This document shows, piece after piece, positions 16,569 through 24,903 of a stretch of 64,000 nucleotides of DNA (position 1 is its first letter; each line of letters opens with the position of its first letter). This DNA comes from Cohnella silvisoli. GTDB taxonomy: Bacteria > Bacillota > Bacilli > Paenibacillales > Paenibacillaceae. The translations under genes and the position numbers were made by a program. The stretch is from positions 124,001 to 188,000 of the forward strand of contig NZ_JAIOAP010000003.1 of assembly GCF_021190915.1 (NCBI RefSeq). Direction: 5' to 3'. The notes under the pieces were generated by a model. The model was not told the DNA's origin, searched no databases, and saw only the letters and a list, made by a program, of their open reading frames with translations.

Positions 16569-18875
16569 GTGAACGGATTGAAATTGCGGTATTCACGTCC
16601 TGCGACGGGCTGGTCGCAAGGACTTCCCATAGGGAACGGAAGACTGGGAGCCGTCATCCAAGGCGGGATAGAAACCGAGACATGGAATTTAACGGAAATC
16701 ACGTATTGGTCGGGTCAGCCGGAAGAGGTCAACAATAATGCTCAAGCCAAAGTTGATCTAAACCGGATGAGGGAACAATTTTTCACAGGGGACTATCGCC
16801 TAGGAGAGCGTTTGGCACAGCAAGCTCTCCAGCCTGCCAAGAAGAACTTCGGTACCCACTTGTCGCTATGCGACCTAACGTTAAGCTTCGATACACAGGG
16901 TGAAGAATTCGAGCGCGAGCTCAATCTAGATGACGCTATCGTACATCATTCTTACAAGAACAATGGGCAAAGCCTTACCCGGGAAGTGTTCGCTTCCCAC
17001 GCGGACGGCATCGTCGCTTCCCGGATACGGAGCGAACGAGCCGGAGGTATTTCCTTCGTTCTCGGACTTCAAGGAAGGACGCCGTATTTCACGACTACGG
17101 TTTCGGATGACGGATCGATCATCTTCGCGGGTAAAGCGACGGAAAACATGCACAGCGACGGAAGCTGTGGCGTCTTCTGCCGGGGGATGGTCAAAGTGGT
17201 CGCCAAAGGCGGAACGATCGTCGGCGAAGCGGGGACCCTGTCCGTCACGAACGCCGATGAAGCGATCATATACTTCGCCGTGGCGACCGATTACGGGAAA
17301 AGCGGAGACGACTGGACCCGGGAAAGCGGTCGGCAGTTGGAATATGCGATAACTAAAGGGTATGAGCGCCTCAGGGAGGATCATATCGCCGACTACCGTA
17401 AGCTTTATACTCGCGTGAATATCGATCTTGGGGTTTCCGAGCGCACGGCCCTTCCGACCGACGAAAGAATCCGGCTGCTCATGGACGGTCAAGGGGAAGA
17501 CCCTCAATTGTTCGCACTATTTTACCAATACGGCCGTTATCTAATGATTGCTGGGTCTCGGGAGGATTCTCCCTTGCCCATGAATTTGCAGGGAATATGG
17601 AACGACGGCGAAGCGAACCGCATGCAATGGAGCTGTGACTACCATCTAGACGTCAATACGCAGATGAACTATTTTCCGACCGAAACTGGTAATTTGGCGG
17701 AAAGCCACGTCCCATTGATGGCTTTCGTCGAGAAGTTGTCCGTTGCGGGCAAATCGGCGGCAAGCGCCTTTTACGGCTGCGAGGGATGGGTGGCGCATGT
17801 GTTCACCAATTCGTGGGGATTCGCGTCACCGGGCTGGGAAACCTCATGGGGGTTAAACGTCTCGGGCGGCTTATGGATAGCCACTCATCTCAGAGAACAC
17901 TATGAGTTCAGCCAGGACAGGGAATTCCTAAGGGAGACGGCTTATCCCATTCTGAAAGAAGCGGCGATTTTCTTCCTGGACTACATGACGGTGCATCCGA
18001 AGTATGGCTGGTTAGTTACCGGACCTTCCAATTCGCCGGAAAACAGCTTCTACATCGGCAGCAACGAGAGCGACACTTATCAACTCTCGATGGGGTCAAC
18101 GATGGATCAGATGCTCGTGCGGGACTTGTTCGAATTTTGTCTAACCTCAGCGGAAGAGTTGGATACGGACCCGGAGTTCCGAGAGAAGCTGAGACATTCC
18201 ATTTCCTTGCTGCCGCCTTTGCAAATAGGCAAGAGGGGACAGTTGCAGGAATGGCTAGAGGATTATGGGGAAGCCCAACCTGATCACAGGCATTTATCGC
18301 ACTTGTTCGGCCTTTATCCAGGCAATCAGGTGACGCCGTACGGAACCCCCGACTTGAGCGCAGCCGCGAGAATGACACTTGAGAACCGTATGGGCCGCGC
18401 CGATCTGGAAGACGTGGAATTCACGCTTGCGATGATCGCGGCGAGCTTCGCCAGGTTAAGGGATGGAGCGAATGCGCGCAAGCAATTAACGTACTTAATC
18501 GGTCGGTTATGCTTCGACAACCTATTTACTTATTCCAAAGCAGGGATCGCGGGAGCGGAGACGAATATTTTCGTAGCGGACGGCAATTTCGGCGGAACGG
18601 CGGCTATCGCGGAGATGCTTCTGCAGAGCCATGCGGGAGAAATCGATCTCCTGCCCGCGCTTCCCGGAGAGTGGCATACGGGCAAGGTATCCGGATTGCG
18701 GGCCAAAGGAAACGCGGAAGTGGATATCGCATGGGAGAACGGCCACTTAGTTGAAGCAACGGTTAAAGCTTTTTCGAATGGAAGGACTTCGTTACGGTAT
18801 GGGGATCGGACGGTTCAGCTCAATCTTGAATCGGGTCGCGTATACAGGATAGATAGCAATTTGCGCCTCATGTAG
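16569..18875 (+). CDS. GH95 alpha-L-fucosidase-like enzyme
   Basis: A 768-residue cytoplasmic enzyme of family GH95, which releases alpha-1,2-linked L-fucose (some members L-galactose) by inversion. The beta-sandwich N domain opens with LPIGNGRLGA. The (alpha/alpha)6 barrel has NLQGIWN, HLDVNTQMNYF, SNSPENSF, EWLEDYGEAQPDHRHLSH (general acid Glu near 561) and DGNFGGTA, all family hallmarks. At the position of the first catalytic Asn of the studied Bifidobacterium enzyme this protein has Asp361, followed by Asn363. No signal peptide, so it acts on imported oligosaccharides. I start at GTG 16569 (GGGATGG site, standard GH95 N terminus); ATG at 16548 lacks a ribosome site. Confidence 0.88.
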   Translation: MNGLKLRYSRPATGWSQGLPIGNGRLGAVIQGGIETETWNLTEITYWSGQPEEVNNNAQAKVDLNRMREQFFTGDYRLGERLAQQALQPAKKNFGTHLSLCDLTLSFDTQGEEFERELNLDDAIVHHSYKNNGQSLTREVFASHADGIVASRIRSERAGGISFVLGLQGRTPYFTTTVSDDGSIIFAGKATENMHSDGSCGVFCRGMVKVVAKGGTIVGEAGTLSVTNADEAIIYFAVATDYGKSGDDWTRESGRQLEYAITKGYERLREDHIADYRKLYTRVNIDLGVSERTALPTDERIRLLMDGQGEDPQLFALFYQYGRYLMIAGSREDSPLPMNLQGIWNDGEANRMQWSCDYHLDVNTQMNYFPTETGNLAESHVPLMAFVEKLSVAGKSAASAFYGCEGWVAHVFTNSWGFASPGWETSWGLNVSGGLWIATHLREHYEFSQDREFLRETAYPILKEAAIFFLDYMTVHPKYGWLVTGPSNSPENSFYIGSNESDTYQLSMGSTMDQMLVRDLFEFCLTSAEELDTDPEFREKLRHSISLLPPLQIGKRGQLQEWLEDYGEAQPDHRHLSHLFGLYPGNQVTPYGTPDLSAAARMTLENRMGRADLEDVEFTLAMIAASFARLRDGANARKQLTYLIGRLCFDNLFTYSKAGIAGAETNIFVADGNFGGTAAIAEMLLQSHAGEIDLLPALPGEWHTGKVSGLRAKGNAEVDIAWENGHLVEATVKAFSNGRTSLRYGDRTVQLNLESGRVYRIDSNLRLM

Positions 18876-18906
18876 CAATATTTATCGAAAGACGAATCCA
18901 ACAATT

Positions 18907-18948
18907 AGCAACTACGGTGAGTTCCTTATCGGCAGTTGCTTTTTTCTA
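18907..18948 (+). terminator. Terminator after the GH95 gene
   Basis: AGCAACT pairs with AGTTGCT across an imperfect upper stem, followed by TTTTTT. Confidence 0.7.
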
Positions 18949-18957
18949 CGCAAACTA

Positions 18958-18996
18958 TTGCAGAATTGGTTTTGATCGGTTATGATAACGCTCTCA
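18958..18996 (+). promoter_or_regulatory. Promoter of the AraC-lipoprotein operon with overlapping cre site
   Basis: TTGCAG (18958-18963), 17-bp spacer, TATGAT (18981-18986). TGATAACGCTCTCA (18983-18996) agrees with the cre consensus at 13 of 14 positions and overlaps the -10 box, a position where CcpA would repress. Confidence 0.65.
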
Positions 18997-19017
18997 ATCG
19001 AGAAGGGAGGTTTGTTC

Positions 19018-21318
19018 GTGCCTAGGTATTCCAGGGTGTTCAGGAGATTTCTGATCTCCTATATCGTCATTCTGATCATCCCAAGCATTGCCGGATACAT
19101 GTCTTATCGCACTTCGATTTCAGTCACCCAATCCGTCTCGATCGAGAACAGCGTGACCCAGCTTCAGAAAAGCAAAGAAATTCTAGAGCGAAGAATGGCC
19201 GAAGTAGAAGGGTTTACGAGACAGCTGGCGATTAACCAAGACTTGAGCATCTTGATGAACGAGAAGAGCTCCAACGATAGATCCAACGTATTCGGCATTT
19301 GGAAAATGATGAGGAACGTTCTGACTTTCGGTCAGACAAACGATTTTCTTCAACATTTTTTCGTCTATCTTAACAATTACAATGTCGTGCTAACGCCCGG
19401 GTCCGCTTATTTCCGTCCCGAGCATTATTACGAGAATTATCATTATAGCGACCTTTCCTTCTCGGAGTGGAAACGAACGATACTCGGGAAGACGCACAGA
19501 AGCGAGATCATGCCGCTCAGCCCGTTCGTAAATAAAGGTACGGAAACCTCCGTCGTTACTTACATGCAATCTCTTCCGCTAGACTCCTTCGACGGTTCGT
19601 CCCCGGCCATCGTGGTCGTAATCATCGATGAAAAAACGATCTCAAGACTTCTGTCGGGCATAACGGACAGGTACGGCGGATGGGCCCACATTACTGACGC
19701 TAAAGGCCATACCGTCGGGTTGCATGGGATCGATGAGAAAGATGCCGAGAAATTGTCCGCTGATAAACGCTTCGACAAGGAAAAGGTCAGTCAATTTTAC
19801 GGGGACGATCTGGTCATTACGATCCGTTCCAGTACGAACGATTGGGTATACCAGGCAGGTATCCCAAGGCAAGTCTTGTTGGAAAACGCGAATAAGATCA
19901 AGTACATCACTTGGTCCGTGACCGGTATCGCGCTGCTGATCGGCCTGCTCGTCGGCTTGCTGCTTTCTTACCGGAACAGCGCCCCGATCAATCGGTTGGT
20001 AGGCGTCATGAAAGAGCAATTCGGTCAAGACGGGAATACCGGACGCAACGAGTACGATTTCTTGCACGGTAACATTTCCGAGATGATCACGAATAATAAG
20101 CGGCTGGAGTCCGAGCTTCATCGTCAGGTTCCGCTCGTTAGGGATGCCTTTCTCAAGCGGCTTATCGCGGGCGAATTCCAATCGAGGGAAGAAATCATTG
20201 CCTCCGCGGTCCAAGCGAACGCCGGATTGAACGGGAATGCGGGTTATGTGGGAATTCTGCAAGTAAACGGATATTCCCTAATGGATAGCGTGGAAATTCT
20301 TAACGAATTGAACGCGGCGCGGTTGATCCTGAAGCAAGCATTGATCGATTCCGGAAGCTCTGTCCGCATGACGGATATCGGATCCGACAAGATCGCGTCC
20401 TTGTTCGCGTTCACGGACGCAACGACGGCGGTTCAGATCGGCAAGGAAGAAATCTCGAAGACGTTGAATCGGATTTCCCAGCTCGTATTCGACGAGTATC
20501 GGATATCCGTGACCGCGGCTATGGGGGACCTGTTCGATGCGGTAACGGAAGTTAGCCATTCTTTCGAACAAGCCAAGCAGGCGTTGGAGCATGCGGTACA
20601 TCTGAACAAGAAGGGAATAACTTGGTTCGAGGAGACGAGAACGGAGAGCGCTACTTATTATTATCCGCTCGATACCGAGCTGCGGCTGATCGGCACGATC
20701 CGGGCGGGGGAAATCGAGGAAGCCAAGCGAATCGTCCAATCCATCATCTCGCAAAACACGGAGCACAGGGAGCTTTCTTTCGAGATGAAGCATCAACTGG
20801 TCGGGGAAATGAAAGGAACTTTCCTCAAGCTGCTCGATCAGAAAACTTTCATGGAATCGGAGCTTTTCGAAAGCGTCAAAAACAGGATTATCGAAATTCA
20901 AGCGACGGAAACGTTCGAATTTATCCAAGAGGAAATTCGTGATATCATGGAAGCGTTATGCGGGCTGATCATGAGCAAGAAAAACGATAGTCATACGAGA
21001 ACCGTCGAACAGATCAAGGAGTATATCAAGACGACTTACGCGGAATCAGACCTTACCCTGTATCGGGTCGCCGAGCAAGTGGAAAGACCCGAGAAATACA
21101 TTTCGCAACTGTTCAAAGAAGTAACCGGAATGAATCTATCCGACCATCTGGAGAAAGTCAGAATGGATCACGCGGTATTGCTGCTTAAAGATAACGAGTA
21201 CACGGTCGATGAGATCGCTTCGCGGGTCGGATATAACAGCTCGCATTCGTTTCGGAGAGCGTTCAAACGGGTAACGGGCATTTCCCCAAGCTCTTACAGA
21301 CAATCCGTCGAAGATTAA
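19018..21318 (+). CDS. Membrane-anchored AraC family regulator with extracellular sensor domain
   Basis: A 766-residue regulator common in Paenibacillaceae glycan loci. A transmembrane helix (about 10-32) leads to an extracellular sensor of about 260 residues, a second helix follows (near 295-318, rich in G/L/I), then a cytoplasmic linker region and a C-terminal AraC DNA-binding domain ending with SSHSFRRAFKRVTGISPSSYR. There is no receiver domain or kinase, so sensing and DNA binding are in one chain. The start is GTG 19018, with AAGGGAGG 7 nt before it; the ATG at 18982 lies in the promoter. Binding lipoprotein 1 follows 16 nt later. I infer that it reads the GTAC direct repeats L1-L3. Confidence 0.88.
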   Translation: MPRYSRVFRRFLISYIVILIIPSIAGYMSYRTSISVTQSVSIENSVTQLQKSKEILERRMAEVEGFTRQLAINQDLSILMNEKSSNDRSNVFGIWKMMRNVLTFGQTNDFLQHFFVYLNNYNVVLTPGSAYFRPEHYYENYHYSDLSFSEWKRTILGKTHRSEIMPLSPFVNKGTETSVVTYMQSLPLDSFDGSSPAIVVVIIDEKTISRLLSGITDRYGGWAHITDAKGHTVGLHGIDEKDAEKLSADKRFDKEKVSQFYGDDLVITIRSSTNDWVYQAGIPRQVLLENANKIKYITWSVTGIALLIGLLVGLLLSYRNSAPINRLVGVMKEQFGQDGNTGRNEYDFLHGNISEMITNNKRLESELHRQVPLVRDAFLKRLIAGEFQSREEIIASAVQANAGLNGNAGYVGILQVNGYSLMDSVEILNELNAARLILKQALIDSGSSVRMTDIGSDKIASLFAFTDATTAVQIGKEEISKTLNRISQLVFDEYRISVTAAMGDLFDAVTEVSHSFEQAKQALEHAVHLNKKGITWFEETRTESATYYYPLDTELRLIGTIRAGEIEEAKRIVQSIISQNTEHRELSFEMKHQLVGEMKGTFLKLLDQKTFMESELFESVKNRIIEIQATETFEFIQEEIRDIMEALCGLIMSKKNDSHTRTVEQIKEYIKTTYAESDLTLYRVAEQVERPEKYISQLFKEVTGMNLSDHLEKVRMDHAVLLLKDNEYTVDEIASRVGYNSSHSFRRAFKRVTGISPSSYRQSVED

Positions 21319-21334
21319 GGAGGTTGGGAGAAAA

Positions 21335-22972
21335 TTGAAAAGAAGCGCGATTCTAACGGCTGCAGTCATCGTTTTTCAATTGATCCTAACAGCCTGCATG
21401 TCGTCTTCGAAACCCGACGGCGCAAACTCGGCCGTAATAAGTATTAGAGTTTTTGCTCAACAGGACGCCTCGATAAATCTCGAAACGAACGATTTCACGA
21501 AAAACCTCGAAAAACGGTTTAACGTAAAGTTCGACTGGAACATCGTTCCGTATGACGGTGCCAAAGAGCAGCGTCAAATATCGCTGGCCAGCGGCAAATA
21601 TGCCGATGCCTATATTCTCACGACTTATATTGACCAATTTTCGCAGGCGGATGTTCTTCGGTACGGCAAGCAGGGAGTTTTCGTTCCTTTGAACGAACTG
21701 ATCGATAAGTACGCGCCCCATGTCAAAGCGGCGATGGAGAACAATGCAACCTTAAAGGCTTTCAATACGGCGCCGGATGGGAATATCTACGGGCTGGTGG
21801 CGTATAGCGAGTGCTTTCATTGCTCATACCCCAATAAGATGTGGCTAAACACGAAGTGGTTGAAGCAATTGAACCTGGACATGCCGAGAACGACGGACGA
21901 GTTCAAGAAAGTATTGGAAGCTTTCAAAACCCGTGATCCGAACGGCAATGGCAAAGCGGACGAAGTTCCGCTGAGCGGATCGACGGAAGATTTCGGAGTG
22001 CGTCTTATTCCTTACCTTATGAACGGCTTCATCTATGACGACGACAGAAACTACCTTAGCCTGACTAAAGGGAAAGTGGATACGGTAGCCGACAAACCGG
22101 AATGGAAAGAGGGTTTGGCTTATATAAAGACCCTTTACGATGAGAGTCTAATCGATCCGGGAGCCTTTACCCAGAATGCCGATGCTTTCAGGAAGATCGG
22201 CGATAATGCGGACGCGCAGATTTTAGGAGCGGGAGCCGCCATGCACCCCTTGATTTTCGTGGATACGGGACCGGACAACAGCCGAGGGAGCGATTATAAC
22301 CCGGTACCGCCGTTAATCGGTACGCATTCCTCTTATGCGGTGCATAATACGATCGGAGTGACTCCGGGAGCCAAATTCGTTATTACGGACAAAGCTAGCA
22401 AGGAAGCTCGGATCGCTTTGATCAAAATGGTCGATTACATGTTCACTCCCGAAGGGCAGGCAAACGCCGAAGTAGGCAAGGAGGGGTTGGATTGGAGAAG
22501 GCCAATCGAGGGAGAAAAGGCGCTAGGCTCTAATGTAAGTCCTGCGTTCACGAGAATTCCCGTCAAAGAGGGAGATAAGCCCAATAATGCCGGATGGGGC
22601 GGAATGGGGCATTTCTATATGCCGAAGGAATACCGGGACAGCTGGGTTCAAGGCACGGACATTTACGCTCCCGACGGTTATGAGCGAAGGCTTTACGAAG
22701 CTACGTTGATTTATGAAGGAAAAGAGCCGAAGGAGTTATTCCCGATTTGGTCGGTATGGATCGATTCGAGGGAAGCGGAGGAAGCAAGCTTCCTGCAGTC
22801 CAGCCTCAAAAATTACATTGAAGAAAGCGCTCTTCAATTCATTACGGGCAACAAAAATTTGAATGAGGATTGGGATTCCTACGTACGGGGATTGACCGAT
22901 ATGAAGATTGGTCGTTACATCGCAATTATGCAAAAAGCATACGATGTTTCGATAAAAACGGATAACAGGTAA
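21335..22972 (+). CDS. ABC transporter substrate-binding lipoprotein 1 (LplA type)
   Basis: A 545-residue extracellular solute-binding lipoprotein for oligosaccharides. The signal peptide ends in the lipobox LTAC, so the mature protein starts with an acylated Cys. The family has a Ca2+-loop-like DPNGNGKADE segment in the first lobe and a conserved HCSYPNK segment in the binding region; both are present. It is translated from a TTG with AAGGAGG upstream and sits 16 nt after the membrane AraC gene, apparently in the same operon. No permease follows; the nearest permease pair is at 26.8-28.7 kb. It is a clear paralogue of lipoproteins 2 and 3. Confidence 0.9.
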   Translation: MKRSAILTAAVIVFQLILTACMSSSKPDGANSAVISIRVFAQQDASINLETNDFTKNLEKRFNVKFDWNIVPYDGAKEQRQISLASGKYADAYILTTYIDQFSQADVLRYGKQGVFVPLNELIDKYAPHVKAAMENNATLKAFNTAPDGNIYGLVAYSECFHCSYPNKMWLNTKWLKQLNLDMPRTTDEFKKVLEAFKTRDPNGNGKADEVPLSGSTEDFGVRLIPYLMNGFIYDDDRNYLSLTKGKVDTVADKPEWKEGLAYIKTLYDESLIDPGAFTQNADAFRKIGDNADAQILGAGAAMHPLIFVDTGPDNSRGSDYNPVPPLIGTHSSYAVHNTIGVTPGAKFVITDKASKEARIALIKMVDYMFTPEGQANAEVGKEGLDWRRPIEGEKALGSNVSPAFTRIPVKEGDKPNNAGWGGMGHFYMPKEYRDSWVQGTDIYAPDGYERRLYEATLIYEGKEPKELFPIWSVWIDSREAEEASFLQSSLKNYIEESALQFITGNKNLNEDWDSYVRGLTDMKIGRYIAIMQKAYDVSIKTDNR

Positions 22973-22976
22973 GCTT

Positions 22977-23013
22977 AAAAATCCTAGGCGCCGCCGCGTC
23001 CAGGATTTTTTTT
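22977..23013 (+). terminator. Terminator after lipoprotein 1
   Basis: AAAAATCCT pairs with AGGATTTTT around a GC-rich loop and continues into a T-run. Confidence 0.85.
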
Positions 23014-23117
23014 GAATTATCAGTAAGCATAAGTTTTATGGACATCAGCTCATCTAGGCTTCATATGTTTTTCTTCGTATGTACCAATATCCCGCAGCGT
23101 CAGAAAAGTAGGAAAAT

Positions 23118-23178
23118 AGATCGGCACCTAATTTCCGTGCCATTTCGGAGAAATCGTACCATTATCCCCTTGCCTCAG
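23118..23178 (-). repeat. Interspersed intergenic repeat, copy a
   Basis: Read on the minus strand it contains GGGGATAATGGTACG followed by a TTTC and a GAAATGGCACGG segment. Two related copies in opposite orientation lie on the other side of the transposase (24480-24535 and 24550-24610). Confidence 0.55.
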
Positions 23179-23183
23179 AAGTG

Positions 23184-23355
23184 AGTTGCCCATCAGCGGA
23201 AATTCGAACGCCATGATTTGAGAGAAAGTTGCAATCAACGGATTTTCTAATGGCATGACTTGAGTAGGCAGTTGCCAATCAGCGGATATTCGAATGCCAT
23301 GATTTGAGAGGGAGTTGCAATCAACGAATTCCCGAATATCACGCATAAGTTTGCC
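23184..23355. repeat. Four imperfect tandem 43-bp repeats
   Basis: Units start at 23184, 23227, 23270 and 23313, each with AGTTGC followed by an ATCArCG core and, in most, GCATGAyTTGAG or CCATGATTTGAG. Units 1 and 3 resemble each other more than units 2 and 4, which indicates an 86-bp higher-order duplication. The last unit decays after about 35 bp. No coding function is visible; the rest of the gap (23014-23117) shows nothing else. Confidence 0.85.
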
Positions 23356-23419
23356 GTTTCGTGAATTGAATTAGAATGGAACGGGTTATCGACAACTCAA
23401 AAAGCAGGTATCCCAAGCA

Positions 23420-24346
23420 TCAAGCGTTCCATAGGGTGAGATATTTTCCTTTCCACTTCGCTTTGCTTCCCCAGACCACCCAGGGAACGGTGAGAACCGA
23501 TTTGCTGCGGGTCAGATCTTTGTAAGTCAAAGTTGGTGTCGTGGCGCACCAATGGAGCAGTTGGCTGAAAACCGGGACACGGCGGAGCTTTAAGTTCAAC
23601 CGGAAACAAAACTCGTCTAAATAAGCCTGCAAATGTTTGGCCCCGATGCCATTAAACGTATTGTTCAGCCACGCGGTCACCTTCCACTTGATGGGGTTGA
23701 AAGCAGGGTGAAGTTTGCCGCGCCCCAAAACGGTCACGGCCTGTTCATCGATATGATCTTTTACGAACGCTTGGACACCAGGTTTTTCAATCCACCTCAA
23801 CGCGTTATTCACATGGCTGGGATCCGGTTGTTTGATTTTGACTTGCTTAGGCTCGTCTCGCTCGTCGAGGGATCCGCCGATCAACAGCGGCTGCTGGGCC
23901 TCGCTATAATACGTGTAACCGTAAGAGATAGGGTCTACTCGCACAACACCCGTGAGCGGGTCGCCTTCATCGGCTTGTTGCAAGGCATGGCGGATTTTTC
24001 TTGCGATGAGCCACGCGGTCTTATAGGTGACCTGAATCACTTGGGACAGGCGGGAGGCGCTGATGCCGGAAGGCCGGGAGATGAGAAACATCGCTTGGAA
24101 CCAGCGGGTCAACAAAGTGGGGCTGCCTTCCATGATGGTGCCGGCGATGACAGACGTCTGATGGCGACAGGAGCGGCATTCGTAGAGAGGCAGTCTGCGC
24201 GTTTGGATGAGATAAAAGTGAGAATGACGACAAGTCGGGCAACGGAAGCCGTCCGGCCATCTGGCTTCGAACAGCGCCTCGGCGCAAGTCTGCTCGGAGT
24301 TGAACTGCTGGCAAAATGCCTCGAAGGTCAGATGATCCAGAAACAT
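23420..24346 (-). CDS. IS1595-family-like transposase, probably degenerate catalytic site
   Basis: A 308-residue protein related to the IS1595/ISXO2 transposases. An N-terminal zinc ribbon is clear (CPTC, then CRSCRHQTS), then the helix region GISASRLSQVIQVTYKTAWL and the family C-terminal motif HLQAYLDEFCFRLN. The middle RNase H-like part is shorter than in active ISXO2 members; one Asp is kept (VRVDPIS) but the usual VDE triad context is not. The start ATG 24346 is preceded by GAGGAGGG. I did not find terminal inverted repeats typical of the family. It sits between lipoproteins 1 and 2 on the opposite strand. Confidence 0.8.
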   Translation of the reverse strand: MFLDHLTFEAFCQQFNSEQTCAEALFEARWPDGFRCPTCRHSHFYLIQTRRLPLYECRSCRHQTSVIAGTIMEGSPTLLTRWFQAMFLISRPSGISASRLSQVIQVTYKTAWLIARKIRHALQQADEGDPLTGVVRVDPISYGYTYYSEAQQPLLIGGSLDERDEPKQVKIKQPDPSHVNNALRWIEKPGVQAFVKDHIDEQAVTVLGRGKLHPAFNPIKWKVTAWLNNTFNGIGAKHLQAYLDEFCFRLNLKLRRVPVFSQLLHWCATTPTLTYKDLTRSKSVLTVPWVVWGSKAKWKGKYLTLWNA

Positions 24347-24363
24347 ACACACCCTCCTCAAAT

Positions 24364-24405
24364 AGAACATTTGTTCTTATTTTCATAATACCAAACATAC
24401 GTTCT
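24364..24405. promoter_or_regulatory. Two SOS-box-like palindromes upstream of the transposase
   Basis: AGAACATTTGTTCT (24364-24377) has the GAAC-N4-GTTC core of Gram-positive LexA boxes; a second, weaker copy (AAACATACGTTCT) is at 24393-24405. Both lie directly before the transposase start, so DNA damage control is possible. Confidence 0.45.
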
Positions 24406-24479
24406 ATTTTCAAGAGATATCGGGTAAAATTTCAGCGTTCCGGGTTTATTTTCAACTGTATGAACCAAGTGTTTTCCCT

Positions 24480-24610
24480 CTGACCGGATGGGATAAAGGT
24501 GCATTTCGCGGAGAGGAGGTAGGGGAGGCTGCGGTGTTGCTATTCTCCTTCTGATGCGGGGGGATAATGGTACGTTTTCGCAAATTGCGCAGGCATGAAG
24601 AGGAGTATCG
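24480..24610 (+). repeat. Interspersed intergenic repeat, copies b and c
   Basis: GGGATAAAGGTGCATTTCGC (about 24490-24510) and GGGATAATGGTACG (about 24561-24574) are related to copy a at 23118-23178 but in the opposite orientation. The flank 24611-24780 shows no other feature. Confidence 0.5.
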
Positions 24611-24787
24611 GACCGATCGACCCCCAGAGTTACAAGGGAGTTCATGGGTAAGATTGCTTTATTACGGATATTCGCCAAAAGTAAAAGGACCGGAAGCAGA
24701 GCCCCGGTTCTTCTTAATGACTTTTTGTTACTGGGATGGAGATTTGGACGCGGGCATGTAAATTTGCCCCTTTGGAGCAGGGAGTAC

Positions 24788-24866
24788 TGTACGTAAAACG
24801 ACCCAAATGTACCTATTCCGATTCCGGTAAATTCCAATATGATCAATCGTGTGGTAAGCGCTACCA
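24788..24866 (+). promoter_or_regulatory. Control region L2 before lipoprotein 2
   Basis: TGTACG (24788-24793) and TGTACC (24808-24813) are 20 bp apart; the block CCCAAATGTACCTAT is identical in L3. A cre-like palindrome TGGTAAGCGCTACCA is at 24852-24866. Confidence 0.7.
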
Positions 24867-24903
24867 TCGTATAAATAAACTGAATAGAAGAGGGAGCAAA
24901 AAA

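Noticed and set aside
23184-23355. CRISPR array
   Set aside because: Repeats are directly adjacent without spacers, and no cas genes are present.
23633-24388. 251-codon plus-strand frame opposite the transposase
   Set aside because: It is a shadow of the transposase; the zinc ribbon and family motifs are on the minus strand.
24736-24903. N-terminal extension of lipoprotein 2
   Set aside because: It covers the L2 control elements and would place the signal peptide at residue 57; ATG 24904 has a good ribosome site.
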